DNA of 64,000 nt. Source: Alisma plantago-aquatica (taxonomy: Eukaryota > Streptophyta > Magnoliopsida > Alismatales > Alismataceae). A model generated the notes under the pieces. The model was not told the DNA's origin. It saw only the letters and a program-made list of their open reading frames with translations, and made no database searches. Both the position numbers and the translations under genes were made by a program. Shown in pieces: positions 47,346-59,510 of this stretch. The DNA is taken from assembly GCA_963693085.1 (NCBI GenBank), contig OY856409.1, forward strand, positions 519,757,303-519,821,302, given 5' to 3'. The first letter of the stretch is position 1; each line of letters opens with the position of its first letter.

Positions 47346-48365
47346 ATAGCAAAGTTACCAGTATACCCTAGAAAGCTATTTAGCAGTGACACTAGATGTC
47401 CTGCATATAGTCTCGTACTGACCGAGACTGATGAGGTCATGGAAATCTGGCTCTTCCATTGACCTTGTATGGCACCGATTTTGACTTCGCAATGGTTGGT
47501 TGGAGTATGAGCAGTATACCTCATCTCCTCAGGGCATAAGTGTGATTGTAAAATGTAATCAACTGTATAACATGTTTGCTTAAGGATTGAATGTAAAAAT
47601 CATAGGTTGATGTTACATTCCTTTTATGCAACTTTAGTTGATAGATGATATATTTATGTTTCCTTACATTCCTTGCAAAGTAGATAGATGATGTATAATT
47701 CTACCATGGGTAGATGCAATAATCTCCTTAAGAAAGGAGATTATCTTATTATGTTCATACAATGAATAATATTGTTGTTAATGCAAAAGAACTTCTGCTC
47801 AATTTTATTCTATTAAACTACAATAATAATGTTTCTGGCGGAGAGTTATATCTCTCGCTGGGACAATTTTCAATTGTCTCACCCCCGTGAGATCCAACTT
47901 TTTAGGTAGACGCAGAAGAAGAGGCAGAAACCCTATAGCAGGAGGAGAGCAGCAGCAGCAGCAACAGGGACAGCTGTAATATTCTAGGTGGAGGCTCTGG
48001 ATGTCATATTTTGTATAGAAAGTCCTATGTGTCGTCTTTGTACTCTCAGGTCCTCGGAGTTAGTAGTTAGTACTTTTAATGAATCGATCTGAGATTTTGG
48101 CTTGATGCCTCGAGGTTCTTATGCTGCCTGTGTATAGTTTTAACAGGGCAGTTGATGCTTGTAATCCTCGAGAAGAGACGGTACAAGATATGTACTTATG
48201 AACCATGATGTAAATAAAATACTTTGGTTCTTGATAAAAGAGTTTTCCTTTGTTTGGATCTCTTTGTAAATGGTTTTAATTTTTAGTGGTTTTTAGTAAT
48301 CTGCTGTTAATGATCTCTTTCACTTAGTTAAAGACGTTTTGTACGAATGGTGTGTCACAATTTAG

Positions 48366-48377
48366 TGGTATCAGAGC
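48366..48377 (+). other. Primer binding site, initiator-Met tRNA
   Basis: TGGTATCAGAGC, six bases after the end of the 5' LTR. Confidence 0.92.
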
Positions 48378-48491
48378 TCTAGATTTGTTGAGTCTACAGA
48401 GACATAGGATTAAGGTTGTTGAGTCTGTTCTAGTGTCTTCCAGTTTATCTGATAGTGTCTTCTACTCATATAGGAGAACAAGAACTTAAAG

Positions 48492-49286
48492 ATGTCTGAA
48501 TCACACAAAGAACATGCTACTGAGAGCAGCAATGTTGCACCAACAGAAGGTGTAAGGGACCAGGCGAGAGAAGAACGACTGCCTGAGAACCCCCAAGATG
48601 ATCCAATTATGATAAGGAATTCTTCTTTTGATGTCCTTGTTGGGCAGGTTAGGACTGAAATAATGCGTATAGTGGACCATATATTAGCAATACAACCTAG
48701 ATTACCAGCCCCCAATGATGAAGTTTTGGACTCCAACAGGATTCTTGCTCAAAATCAGCATGTTGGAGCAATGAATATTGATGAAAGGAATAGGTTACAA
48801 CCTAAAACCAGGATTTACCACAAGTGTAGGCAGCCTGGACATATTAGAAAAGACTATCCAGAAAAGGATAATGAGAAAAGAATTAAGAAAAGACCAATCC
48901 AAACTCGAGATCAGAGGCCTAGTAGTTCCAAAAAGGGGAAGTTTTTGGTACCATCGGTACAACCAAGGCCTAGTGCACTAGGGAAGGCGATACTCGGAAA
49001 GGGTAAAGGACCTTATAGACCATGTCAAGACATTAGAACTTGTTACCAGTGTAGATAGGTATGACATCTAGTACGAGATTGTCCAATTGGAAACACAATG
49101 GTAACCCAACCACCAAGGCAGAGACATCAAGGTCATCATAGGAAACAATTTTGTAGTGGTACTCGAGGACGTCGACAGACGTCCCAGGCAAGATCAACTG
49201 CATTAAATAACAAAGCACAAAGTCAACATCAGGCAACGGTAAGATTCTATGAAAAGAATCAGTCTGAGGCAGTAAACAAACTATGA
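48492..49286 (+). pseudogene. Gag fragment with two zinc knuckles only
   Basis: The frame opens at ATG 48492 and continues coherently to 49286, broken only by TAG at 49056 and TGA at 49062. It has an acidic N-terminal 110 residues with no capsid (retrotransposon gag) domain. A first knuckle, YHKCRQPGHIRKDYPE, follows, in which the first and last cysteines of CxxCx4Hx4C have both become tyrosine. After a basic stretch comes a second knuckle, CYQC...HLVRDCP, where the two stops fall. It is the nucleocapsid part of a chromovirus-like gag. Without capsid, protease or pol the element depends entirely on helpers. Confidence 0.8.
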
Positions 49287-51257
49287 CATGAGACAGGTCA
49301 GATGAAACAGTTTTGTTCTGATATATTATTTCATGATTTCATGTGTTAAATATAAGAAAGCAGTTGTTTTTGAGCTCTCTTTGATTAGTCATATGAGGGC
49401 ACAAGGAAGATGAGGACTTATATTTTACCTAGTATTCCTTTAAATGCTTTATAATTTCTCTTATTTGGGTGATCAAGTATGAGATATAGAAGTAATGTCT
49501 GAAGAAAATCTAGGAATGTTAAATCCTATGTTTATAATGATATGAAAATTGAGGAACATGATAGTAAATAAAGTGCATACTACCTAATCTCAGTACTTGT
49601 ATACCTTGGCCAGGTATATGATTATTGGAGATAGAGCAAGTATGGAACTCTTAGATTGTAATCTTTATGATTACTCTGATCAAGTAGTCATTCTGAAACA
49701 ATCTAGTGAGCATAAAGAAACTAGAAATATGGCATGAATATTTTTTATCACATCCTAAGTACAATAAAATGGAATCTGAAATGATCTCAGATCAATCTAT
49801 GTATATGAGGAAGTAAAAGTATAATCCTCATGATAAAGAAAATGAGACAAAGGAGATGATTCATGTCTAATAAATCATGTGTGTATAGTAAAGATCTTTT
49901 CCCATGATGTGGAAATGGGAAATGTGATAAAATCACAAAATGTTCATAAATATGTTAGACAATAGCAAAGGAATGAGTAATGACATGTAATCATCCTTAT
50001 AATTCCTATGCTGATAGTAGGGAACCTAGGATGAAATAAGAGTAAATGACTCATGAACAGTTGAAGGTTCATGCTATAATGAGAAGAGATAACAATCCTT
50101 TCTCTTTGATAAACAACCCTGGGTGATGATGGGGTGATAAGAAGAATATGTTTCTTTGTGTTCTCTCCTTTTAGGGACATGGCAATCAAATGAGTACTAT
50201 GACACTTGATGTGCATGGATTAGAAATAATCCATTGATGGATACTTAGAAAAGTACCAGTTCATCTTGGACTTTGGTTCCAAGATAAAGATATGTGTAAC
50301 AAATAATGTTCCAAGGATGAAAGAAAAATCTTCTTAAATGTCTGACTTTGGTAACAACAACAGAGATATGGAAATAATGAGGATGTGATGTGTTTTCGAC
50401 ACACGTGACAGATACCAAAGTAAGAAATTCTGGTATCTAAGAAATATCAGGTGATATGGCAAAGTAAAAGCATAACTCCTAATTAAATGATATATGTTGG
50501 CTATCTGGGATGGCCAACTGTGAAATCAGTCTAATTACATAAAATAGTATGAACATCGTTTGTTAGGGGTTTATGCTCCGCATAAATATAACATCAATAA
50601 GGATGTATTAATTGAAGGAATAATGGTAACATCATTGTGGGAAAATCTTATCAAGTTAAAAATAATTCTAAAGATACCTCTAAGATAAGTTCTTAATTGG
50701 TAAGTGACATCCCCTTATGACAAAAGTATGTACAACTAATAAGATAGTTGGTACAAGAAGTTTGAGAATTTAGTGTTTTGTCAATAGATTGGATGGCACA
50801 ACAGATGTATGATGATACTTGTAGTCACAAGTGGGTGACAAAATGTAACTCTAGTCTTTCCTTGGAAGTGAAATGCTAAACTAAATGAGGAGTATGGGAG
50901 ACTCCCCAGAATCAAGAATCATGTCACAAAAAGTTATAAGTTTAGAAAGGTGATATATCAATAAGATTTGATACCTGAATTAAATAAGGTATGTATAATG
51001 TTTCTCTAACTAAGAAAAGCATTATCTGACACAGAGTTGACTCTACAGTCAATAATGAATAGGACAGTAGAGTATGTGTCATGTGTGAATGATTCTATGA
51101 TAACCTTGTGTGTAAGAACTTTGTGTTGATCAAAGTTATATGGCATCTCCATGACATTAAGATGTTATGTGGAGACTTGATGATATGATGAAAAAATAAT
51201 ATTTGTCTTCCTTTACCTAGGATTTTGGGGACGAAATCCTTGTTAGGGGTTTATAAT
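49287..51257 (+). other. Internal region without coding capacity
   Basis: AT-rich sequence with stops in every frame. No protease, RT, RNase H or integrase motif on either strand. It ends with GGGGACGAAATCC and a poor polypurine tract (TTAGGGGTTTATAAT) against the 3' LTR. Confidence 0.75.
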
Positions 51258-54200
51258 TGTAACATCCCTGGACTGGGTTATGCCTTAACCCTAGAGGTTT
51301 TTCTTAAGTAAGTAATTTATATTCTTGTCTTTATCTTTTGAAAAGTAATTAAGGCTCAAGAGGAACTTATGTTTCAATTTTAGTCCTTTTTGAATAATGT
51401 TGAAATAATGTTTTACGTGTTTTGGACTAAAGTGCAAAATTACCCAAGTTGAGGGGTTAACTTGCAAATATTACATGATAAAATGTTCCTCAAGTGTTTT
51501 ATCATCATAAGAATGAGAATGATGCAGAGGTATGGCTTGTGAAAGCCTGAGCACCAAGAAAGAGCTTATTAAGCAATGTGTGTGCATTAAAACCTAGTTT
51601 TGGTGTAATATCCAATTTACCCAAAACCTAGGGTTCAATATGCAAAATACCACTTCTAGAGAGTCCCTAATGTTTCTTGGTATTAATTAGAGACAATAAA
51701 ATCAGAGGGGAGTCTCGTTTGAATCTCTTTGGAGGAGAGAGAATCTTGATATTAAAATAATCAAGATTTAAGCATAATTGAAACCCTAATTCAATTTAAT
51801 GCAAAAAATAAATATATTAATGGAAGTGCCCTTCAACCAAAAATGAGATGGTTGAATTTTTATAAGTATGGAAGTCCTTGTGCCTTTCAATGGCACCGAA
51901 ATATCTAAAGTGAGTGGAGAGCCCACTCACATTAGTTAAAGAAAAAGTAATATCCACTCATTTTTTGATATTATTATTATATTGATTAAGGTGCTTAATT
52001 TGTTTTCTTTTAATTCATGGATAATGAAGAGGAAATACAAGGTGGGGGATATGGATTCATATGCAAGGGATGGAGGGGAGTATGTGGCACCAATTTTGGG
52101 AGTTGAAGGAATTATTTATCACTTTCTCTCTCATTGAAATTCCCTTATATAGATCCCATTTTCAACCCACATGAAAGGTTTTTTGATTCCTTTTTCTTTC
52201 CTTGCTTTGGTTGAACACAAGGGAGCTTAGGAGCAGCAGGAGGACGTGCCCCAACCTGTAGGTAAGCTCCATAGTCATCTTCAACCTTAATTTCATGGTG
52301 GAAATCGAAATTCAATGCTTGATTTCTTCTTTTCTCCATTCAATGCTCAACCTTGATCATCCTTTACATCCAAAGACTTGAGAACGGACCTTGGATAGTT
52401 GTGAAAGCTTCATTCACCATTGAAGATGTGAAGCTTGAAGCTTGGATTCAACTTTGAAGGTGGGTTATATAACTTGAACCCTTAAATGTCATTATTGCTT
52501 GCAATTTATTCATCATGTGTTGAATATTTCTTCTTTCTCGGTTTCCTTTTGATTAGTTGTTGAAATCACCATAAGAATCACAATTGATTTCGAAGGTTTG
52601 AAGCTTGAAGATGATGATGTCATCTTAAGCACACACCTCAACAAAGGAATGGGCAAACGGTTTTCAAAACCGATTGAGCTAATTTGGTTTCAAAACCAAT
52701 TGAGTTGATTCGGTTTCAAAACCGAATGGGTAATTGAACCCAAGACTGAATGGGTAATTTATTTCAAATGGGTAATTGAACCCAAGACTGAATGGGTAAT
52801 TTACTTAAAGCCTGAATGGGTAATTGAATTCAAGATCGAATGGGTAATTGAGTTCAAAACCGAATGGGTAATGGATCTCAAGATCGAATGGGTAAATTGA
52901 ACTTCAAAATCGTTTGGGTACTTTGACTGTTTGAAGGAGTTGACTGTTTGGAGGTCTAAACGGTTTCAAACCATTTGGGGTTAATTATATTTAATTCAAA
53001 CGGTTTCAAACCATTTAGGAATTGTGAGATCAAGACCGTTTGATGGTCTAACGGTCTTAAGACTGATAGAAGATGTGGATCAAGATTGTTTGAAGGTCAA
53101 CATCTTAAAATCGTTTGAAGGTTCAAAAGTATCAAAACTGTTTGGAGACCTAAAAGCCTCAAAGCTATGAAAGATCAATTAACCCTATGATTGTTAATGA
53201 TGTACCTCAAAGATAATTACAATGGTTGTACCTTTAAGGTACTAGGGTGATTAGTATCCTTAGAAGGGTTAACCTTTGATGCTTATGAAAGTAATATCTC
53301 AATACATTATGCTAACCCTAGATGTATGTACTTGAATGAAGGGTTGACCTAATCTAATCAAGCTTGAAGCAATCAACATCCTAGAGAGGATGAGAGAGAG
53401 AGGAATTCATACATGTATGATAATCATGTAGTGGATAAGCCTCAACACTTTCAACATGAATAAAATATGTAGTTAGGGTATGATCCTTAATAAAGAGATC
53501 ATGAAACCTTAATTGAGAAGGTTGATGATCCCTAACCCTAATTTAGGTCAATTTTAGGTGAAACCCTAATCTAGGGTAATGGTATAACCCTAATCTAGGG
53601 TGATGATATGAGTAATCCCAATTCAAGGTAAAATAATGAAAACCCCTAATTTAAGAGGATGCTTCATGAAAACCCTAATTGTGGGTAAAGCCACATGAAA
53701 CCCTAATTTGGGGGAAAAGATATAAGGAACCTTAATTCAAGGTAATGATGTGTGGAACCCTAATCCAGGGTGATGCCATGTGAAACCCTAATCTAGGGTG
53801 ATGCCATGTGAAACCCTAATCCAGGGTTATGCCATGAGAAACCATAATCTAGGGTAATGCTATGTGAAACCCAAATATGGGGAGATGTTATGTAAACCCT
53901 AATTGATAAAGATGGAAAATCCTATTCCTAATAATCTAATAGAGATTAATATATTGATAAGTGAAACACCTAAAGAGGTTGATAATGGATATCTTTATAT
54001 CAATAATTCCTTAACTTGAGATGAGTCTGTATCATTGATAATGGTGGCATATTTCAAATAAGTGACTTATGACCAATACATTACATGATAAATGTGATGA
54101 ACTGGTGCATAAAGTATTAGGATGGGAAATACCCTAATACAAGATAAGTTGAAGAACTTAAGTTAGATAAAAGTGATGAGGGAAGTGATACATCAAGATA

Positions 54201-56492
54201 GGATAGATATCACATCCAGCACCTCAAGATTGATATACATTGATGTATCCTAAATCCAATATACTTAGATGAGTAACACATGAAATGTGTCATGTCAATT
54301 GTTATATTGAAATGTATTGCACTTTGATAAGTGTAGGCTAACATATCTTAAGAAAAGGTTAAGTCAAGTTAATGAAGTATGATGTAATCATATTCTGGTA
54401 AAGTTGGGAGAGGAACTCATATTTTGTGTTGATAATTCATCTAATGATAATTGATGAGAATAAATAAGTGTGATTGAATACTTATGTTATGAATGTTGGC
54501 TCCTAGCTGTGTGGAGTAATGAATTAGGGCTTGATCATTAATAATATGATCTTGAGAACCTAAATGGTTAACAACGGGAAACCATAACCCTGATGAAGGG
54601 TGATGATATGTAAAGAGAAGCCCTAATCAATAAGGAAGGAAAACCCTATCCCTAATGATGGGATGGTTGTAATTCTTTTGTTGTATAAGCCTTGTTAGGC
54701 ATGATAAATACTTGAATAAAAGTATAATGATTAATGGCCTTGGGAGCCATGTGAATAGGTTGTTGTCTAGTGAGAGGTGACAAGATGTGCAATGACCCTA
54801 CAAACCATGTGAATAAGTTGTTTCCTAGTGAGAGGTGACAAGATACTTAATGGGCCTTGAGGGCCTTGTGAGATGCTTATTTAACAAGTATCATGTTTAC
54901 CTTGGTCAAATGACATGAAGGTATGAGTTACCTGATAAGTGGTAACAAGTGTTCTTTGATGAAATAAAGGTTTGAATACCCATATTCCATAATCATGATG
55001 ATGAGATGTTAAGGGATGAGAATGCCCATGATGTGACAAGGGATTGAGATCCCAATGTTTTATAAAGCTTTGAAAAAGTACTTGATAGATGTATTATACT
55101 TTTCTTCGTAGCATTTGTCATAATAATTCTTATTTGAAACTTGACTGATGCTAAAAGAATATGGTAATGAACTTAATTAATCAAGTGAAATATCATCATG
55201 TAGTGCCTTGGCCATAGATCCATCAGTGTCAGAATTTGCTGAATGGTGAAACGGGTTGCTCTGCGGCATAACTCAGAAACCGCATATTTTTTAATATGTG
55301 GGGGTAATGGGCGAATATATCCTTACACCTCATAGGAATGACTGCGGGCCATATCCTATGCATAGGAATGGTTACGGACCATATCCCAATAAGAGTATGG
55401 CTATGGGCAATAACTCCATTATACCAGGCATTGGCTACGGGCCATATCCTGAAAAGAGTATATGCTAAGGGCTATAACTCTATAGCAAAGTTACCAGTAT
55501 ACCCTAGAAAGCTATTTAGCAGTGACACTAGATGTCCTGCATATAGTCTTGTACTGACCGAGACAGATGAGGTCATGGAAATCTGGCTCTTCCATTGACC
55601 TTGTATGGCACTGATTTCGACTTCGCAATGGTCGGTTGGACTATGAGCGGTATACCTCATCTCCTCAGGGCATAAGTGTGATTGTAAAATGTAATCAATC
55701 GTATAGCATGTTTGATTAAGGATTGAATGCAAAAATCATAGGCTGATGTTACATTCCTTTTATGCAACTTTAGTTGATAGATGATATATTTATGTTTCCT
55801 TACATTCCTTGCAAAGTAGATAGATGATGTATAATTCTACCATGGGTAGATGCAATAATCTCCTTAAGAAAGGAGATTATCTTATTATGTTCATGAAATG
55901 AATAATACTGTTGTTAATGTAAAAGAACTCATGCTCAATTTTATTCTATTAAACTGCAATAATAATGTTTCTGGCGGAGAGTTATATCTCTCGCTGGGAC
56001 AATTTTCAATTGTCTCACCCCTGTGGGATCCAACTTTTTAGGTAGATGAAGAAGAAGAGGCAGAAATCCTATAGCAGGGGGAGAGCAGCAGTAGCAACAG
56101 GGACAGCTGTAATATTCCAGGTGGAGGCTCTGGATGTCATATTTTGTATAGAAAGTCCTATGTGTCGTCTTTGTACTCTCAGGTCCTCAGAGTTAGTAGT
56201 TAGTACTTTTAATGAATCGATCTGAGATTTTGTCTTGATGCCTCGAGGTTCTTATGTTGCCTGTGTATAGTTTTAACAGGGCAGTTGATACTTGTAATCC
56301 TCGAGAAGAGATGGTACAAGATATGTACTTATGAACCAGGATGTAAATAAAATACTTTGGTTCTTGATAAAAGAGTTTTCCTGTGTTTGGATCTCTTTGT
56401 AAATGCTTTTAATTTTTAGTGATTTTCAATAATCCGTTGTTAATGATCGCTTCCGCTTAGTTAATGACGTTTTATATGAACAGTGTGTCACA
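51258..56492 (+). repeat. 3' LTR (5.2 kb) of the giant-LTR element
   Basis: Full-length partner of 43133-48359 with the same three repeat blocks (52640-53115, 53520-53905, 55325-55475) and the TATA box at 52145. Differences are scattered substitutions and a few repeat-unit indels. Confidence 0.9.
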
Positions 56493-56497
56493 GTTTT

Positions 56498-57374
56498 GGT
56501 GGTGGAAATGGTGAAATGGAGGTTAAATGAGGTGGAATGGTGATGGAATGGATAAGGGAAAAAATGGAGGGCTAATAGGTATCTAGGGGTGGCCAACCTC
56601 AAGCTCCAGCCACCACCTATGTATATAGGTGGTGGGGAAGCATTAGGTTAAGTGGGGGTAGAATGGGTAATGTCGTGTAGAAAACTGGGTAGGTTTTCAA
56701 GTAGCATGTTCGTGCTGGAAACACGACCATGGTGGGGTGTGAGTAGAATGGTCGTGGTGGATGGGAACGACTGTGGTGGAATTTGGCAAAACTTACAGGG
56801 AAATTTGGAGGGTTTTGAATGGTTGGTGGCATGATTGTGTTGGTCACCACAGACGTGGTGAGGCAATGGTAGCACAGTCATGGTGGTCACCATAGTCATT
56901 TTGGCTTGAGGATTCTTGTCCATTCTGAGCACCACACCTATTTTGTCTTATTGGCAACACAGCCATGATGCATGACATGTTCGTTCTGTGTCACGTTAGC
57001 ATGGCCATGCTGCATTGCATGCCCATGCTATTGAACTTGAATTTCAACCTTGAACTGAATGCTTTCTTTATGAATTTGCTTGGGCCAGCAAAGCTGGTCT
57101 GTGGTACCATGGTTGTGTTGGTCTTCTCAACAGCACTTGGCTATTGTACTTTGAATTTCCTTGGACCTCTTTCCTTCAATTGACCCTTGGCCACTAGGGC
57201 TATATTGAGGGAGCCTTGGGATTCACTTTAGGTCTCTCTAAGGGTAGAGAAACCTGGTATCTCTGTCTCTCTCTGATTCAAGCATGGTCCAAGTACCTAA
57301 AAAACATGCAAATAACATCCATAAGTGCATTTTACATAAATATTCACATTGAGGGGAATAACATGTAATCTAGC

Positions 57375-57425
<51 letters not shown>

Positions 57426-59219
57426 ATTGAAGTGCAATAAGACAAAATATGAAGCCCTAAAATAGGCTACATCACCACCCCAAACTTAAAACATACTTGT
57501 CCTCAAGTATGCTCCAACTCAATCTCTCTACAATTTTTCACAATCAAGAAATGACAAGCAATGCAACATATGAATATTAACTAAATGGGCTCAATGGTGA
57601 CTAAGTACATGTATTACACATCTCTCATATCCTCTTTCACAAACCAATCATGATTAAAGCATTGAGCATGCAAACTTCTAATATAGAGTATAGAATACAC
57701 AATCAATCCATATGGTTGTCATATACTCCAGGTAGACCGTTTCATGGTGGCGAAGACAAAAAATGACTAATGTTGTTGTTTTACATTCATGCATTCAATC
57801 TCATGTGTCAATCCACACTAAGTAACCCATGTGGCTGGGAAAAAGATCAAAATGACCTAGGTTTGATGTTTCCTATCTCAATGAGCATGCACATGGAAGA
57901 AAGGGTTGATGTAAGGATTTGGAGTGTTATTACGTATGAGCACTCATCTTTTCTTTATTTTTCAAAGGTCTTCATTTTCAATCCAATAAGAAGAGATCGG
58001 GTCAAAACACACTTTTAGGTAAGAAGTTTTAAATTTGGGAAAAATTGACTAAAATGGTACCAAATTGCCTTCAACCACATCTAATACTTCCTTATGGAAC
58101 AAAAAGCAAGAAACAAGCAAATCCTAGCTACAAACATGCTAAAATTATTAAAAAAAACTACATAATATGTAATGCATGGTAAAAAAAAAAGCATTTTTTA
58201 AAATTAAGCAAAAATTGCAAGAAAGTAAACTACATGACATGCAAGTATGCAAGCAGGTAAAATCTAATCTAGATAGAAGGAGAAATAAAATAGAAGTAAA
58301 GGTCAGGGTGAAATGTAAAATGAGTGAAATCGGGACCTACCTCCCTACCACCCCAAACTTTTGAATCATGTTGTCCTCTGCATGACACTAAAGTATAGGA
58401 GTGATTAGGTAGATGATCATGGCTGATGTGGTCATTCTGATGGTGTTCCTCCCTATGGTGGAGGACATTAGTAGTAGCTACCCAATAGTCTGACTGTGGA
58501 GGTAGGTAGGTCTCCTGGTAATCGAATAGTGCACCCCATCAATCTTCCCCCACTGGGGGTTCCTCTGAACATGGGCATGCTGGAAATGATACATATGGTT
58601 GATCTGATGGTGCATCTACTGATGATCCAACCATAATGCATCATGTATATGTTGAAATCCCTCCTCTGCACTTAGGATGTTGTCCTAAGTCATTTGAATA
58701 CCCTCCAACTGCACATGTATAGTATACATATCAGATGTGTTCACTGTGGGTTGTTGTGGTTGTGTCACCTCTATCTCTCATCTCCTCACCCTGTGGGCCT
58801 CTCTCTCCTCCACTATCCTCATCTGCTCAGTAGTTTCATGTGACTCCCCTAGTCCCTCATGCAATATCACAAACTCTGGCTATTGCCACATGTCCTAGGG
58901 ATGTTCCTCTTCCCGTCTCCTCATTGTATCCAAGAACTGTGGAGTCGGGCCCTACTCACCTAGGACAGGTGCAGTATGGCATGGTAGCTCCCAGTGAGAT
59001 GCATGCATATGGGGGGTTGACGTGATATATGATTTTTTGATCAATAATAGCAATCATGGAAGAAAGGACAAGATATTCACCAACTTTCCCCTTCTACCTT
59101 GGTGTATTCAAAAACATCATGACCCGGGACAATGACAATGGAAGTTACAATCCCCCCATAATAAAGGGATTCTTACTCTTGAAGAGGACTGTCCTTAGAT
59201 GGTCAATCAATAATGTTCC
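56498..59219 (-). other. Non-coding 3' part of the Athila/Tat-like element
   Basis: No supported gene. Positions 56690-57020 carry repeated, diverged CACGACCATGCTGG-like imperfect palindromes. An (AT)17(GT)7 microsatellite lies at 57377-57424. The two CCACCCCAAACTT segments (57474 and 58349) are minus-strand TTTGGGGTGG landmarks. Confidence 0.45.
57377..57424. repeat. (AT)n(GT)n microsatellite
   Basis: About 17 AT units followed by about 7 GT units. Confidence 0.95.
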
Positions 59220-59510
59220 CTAGTTCATGTACTTGCCCTTTGTCATCCAATCTAAGACAAATAGATCCTTCTTTATACAGCTTCCTTGATTATCATACCT
59301 ACCAAAAATGGTGTTTGCGAGAACTTTCTGAACATAGCAAAGAAATGGATTATGGACCAAACTCGTCTTTGACTTCACCACTACAAAGTTATTGTGTCCG
59401 ATGAATGCCTTCCACATGGCAGTGTAACTAGTAGTGGAGTCTTTATACATCCTTCCCTGACCTAGGAGGATGAGCATTTCATCACTTGGAGCAAAAAAAT
59501 TGTTCAGCAT
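59220..59510 (-). pseudogene. Athila-type late ORF fragment (env-like), tentative
   Basis: A 96-codon minus-strand frame. VLANTIFGRYDNQGSCIKKD followed by LFVLDWM resembles, from memory, the LARTIFGR...KKELFFLW region of the ORF found in Athila/Tat gypsy elements. It also loosely resembles plant mobile-domain proteins. Its place downstream of the pol-end landmark fits the late ORF. No complete domain is visible and the flanks are full of stops. Confidence 0.35.

Larger units (their letters stand above)
43133..48359 (+). repeat. 5' LTR (5.2 kb) of the giant-LTR element
   Basis: No gene. A TATA box at 44019 divides a U3 of about 0.9 kb from about 4.3 kb of R/U5, so most of the LTR would be transcribed leader. 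It contains three different tandem-repeat blocks (separate entries), a perfect short hairpin AATCTCCTTAAGAAAGGAGATT-like stem near 47731, and a GCAGCAGCAGCAGCAAC run near 47950. Confidence 0.9.
43133..56492 (+). mobile_element. Giant-LTR non-autonomous gypsy element, 13.4 kb
   Basis: LTRs at 43133-48359 (5227 bp) and 51258-56492 (5235 bp) begin TGTAACATCCCTG and end GTGTGTCACA. A perfect target duplication GTTTT lies at 43128-43132 and 56493-56497. The + orientation is set by an initiator-Met primer binding site at 48366. The internal region is only 2898 bp and codes for a damaged zinc-knuckle gag fragment. GGGGACGAAATCC near the internal 3' end (51227-51239) is the signature of Tekay/Del-type chromoviruses. 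LTR identity is roughly 96-97% by eye. Confidence 0.93.
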
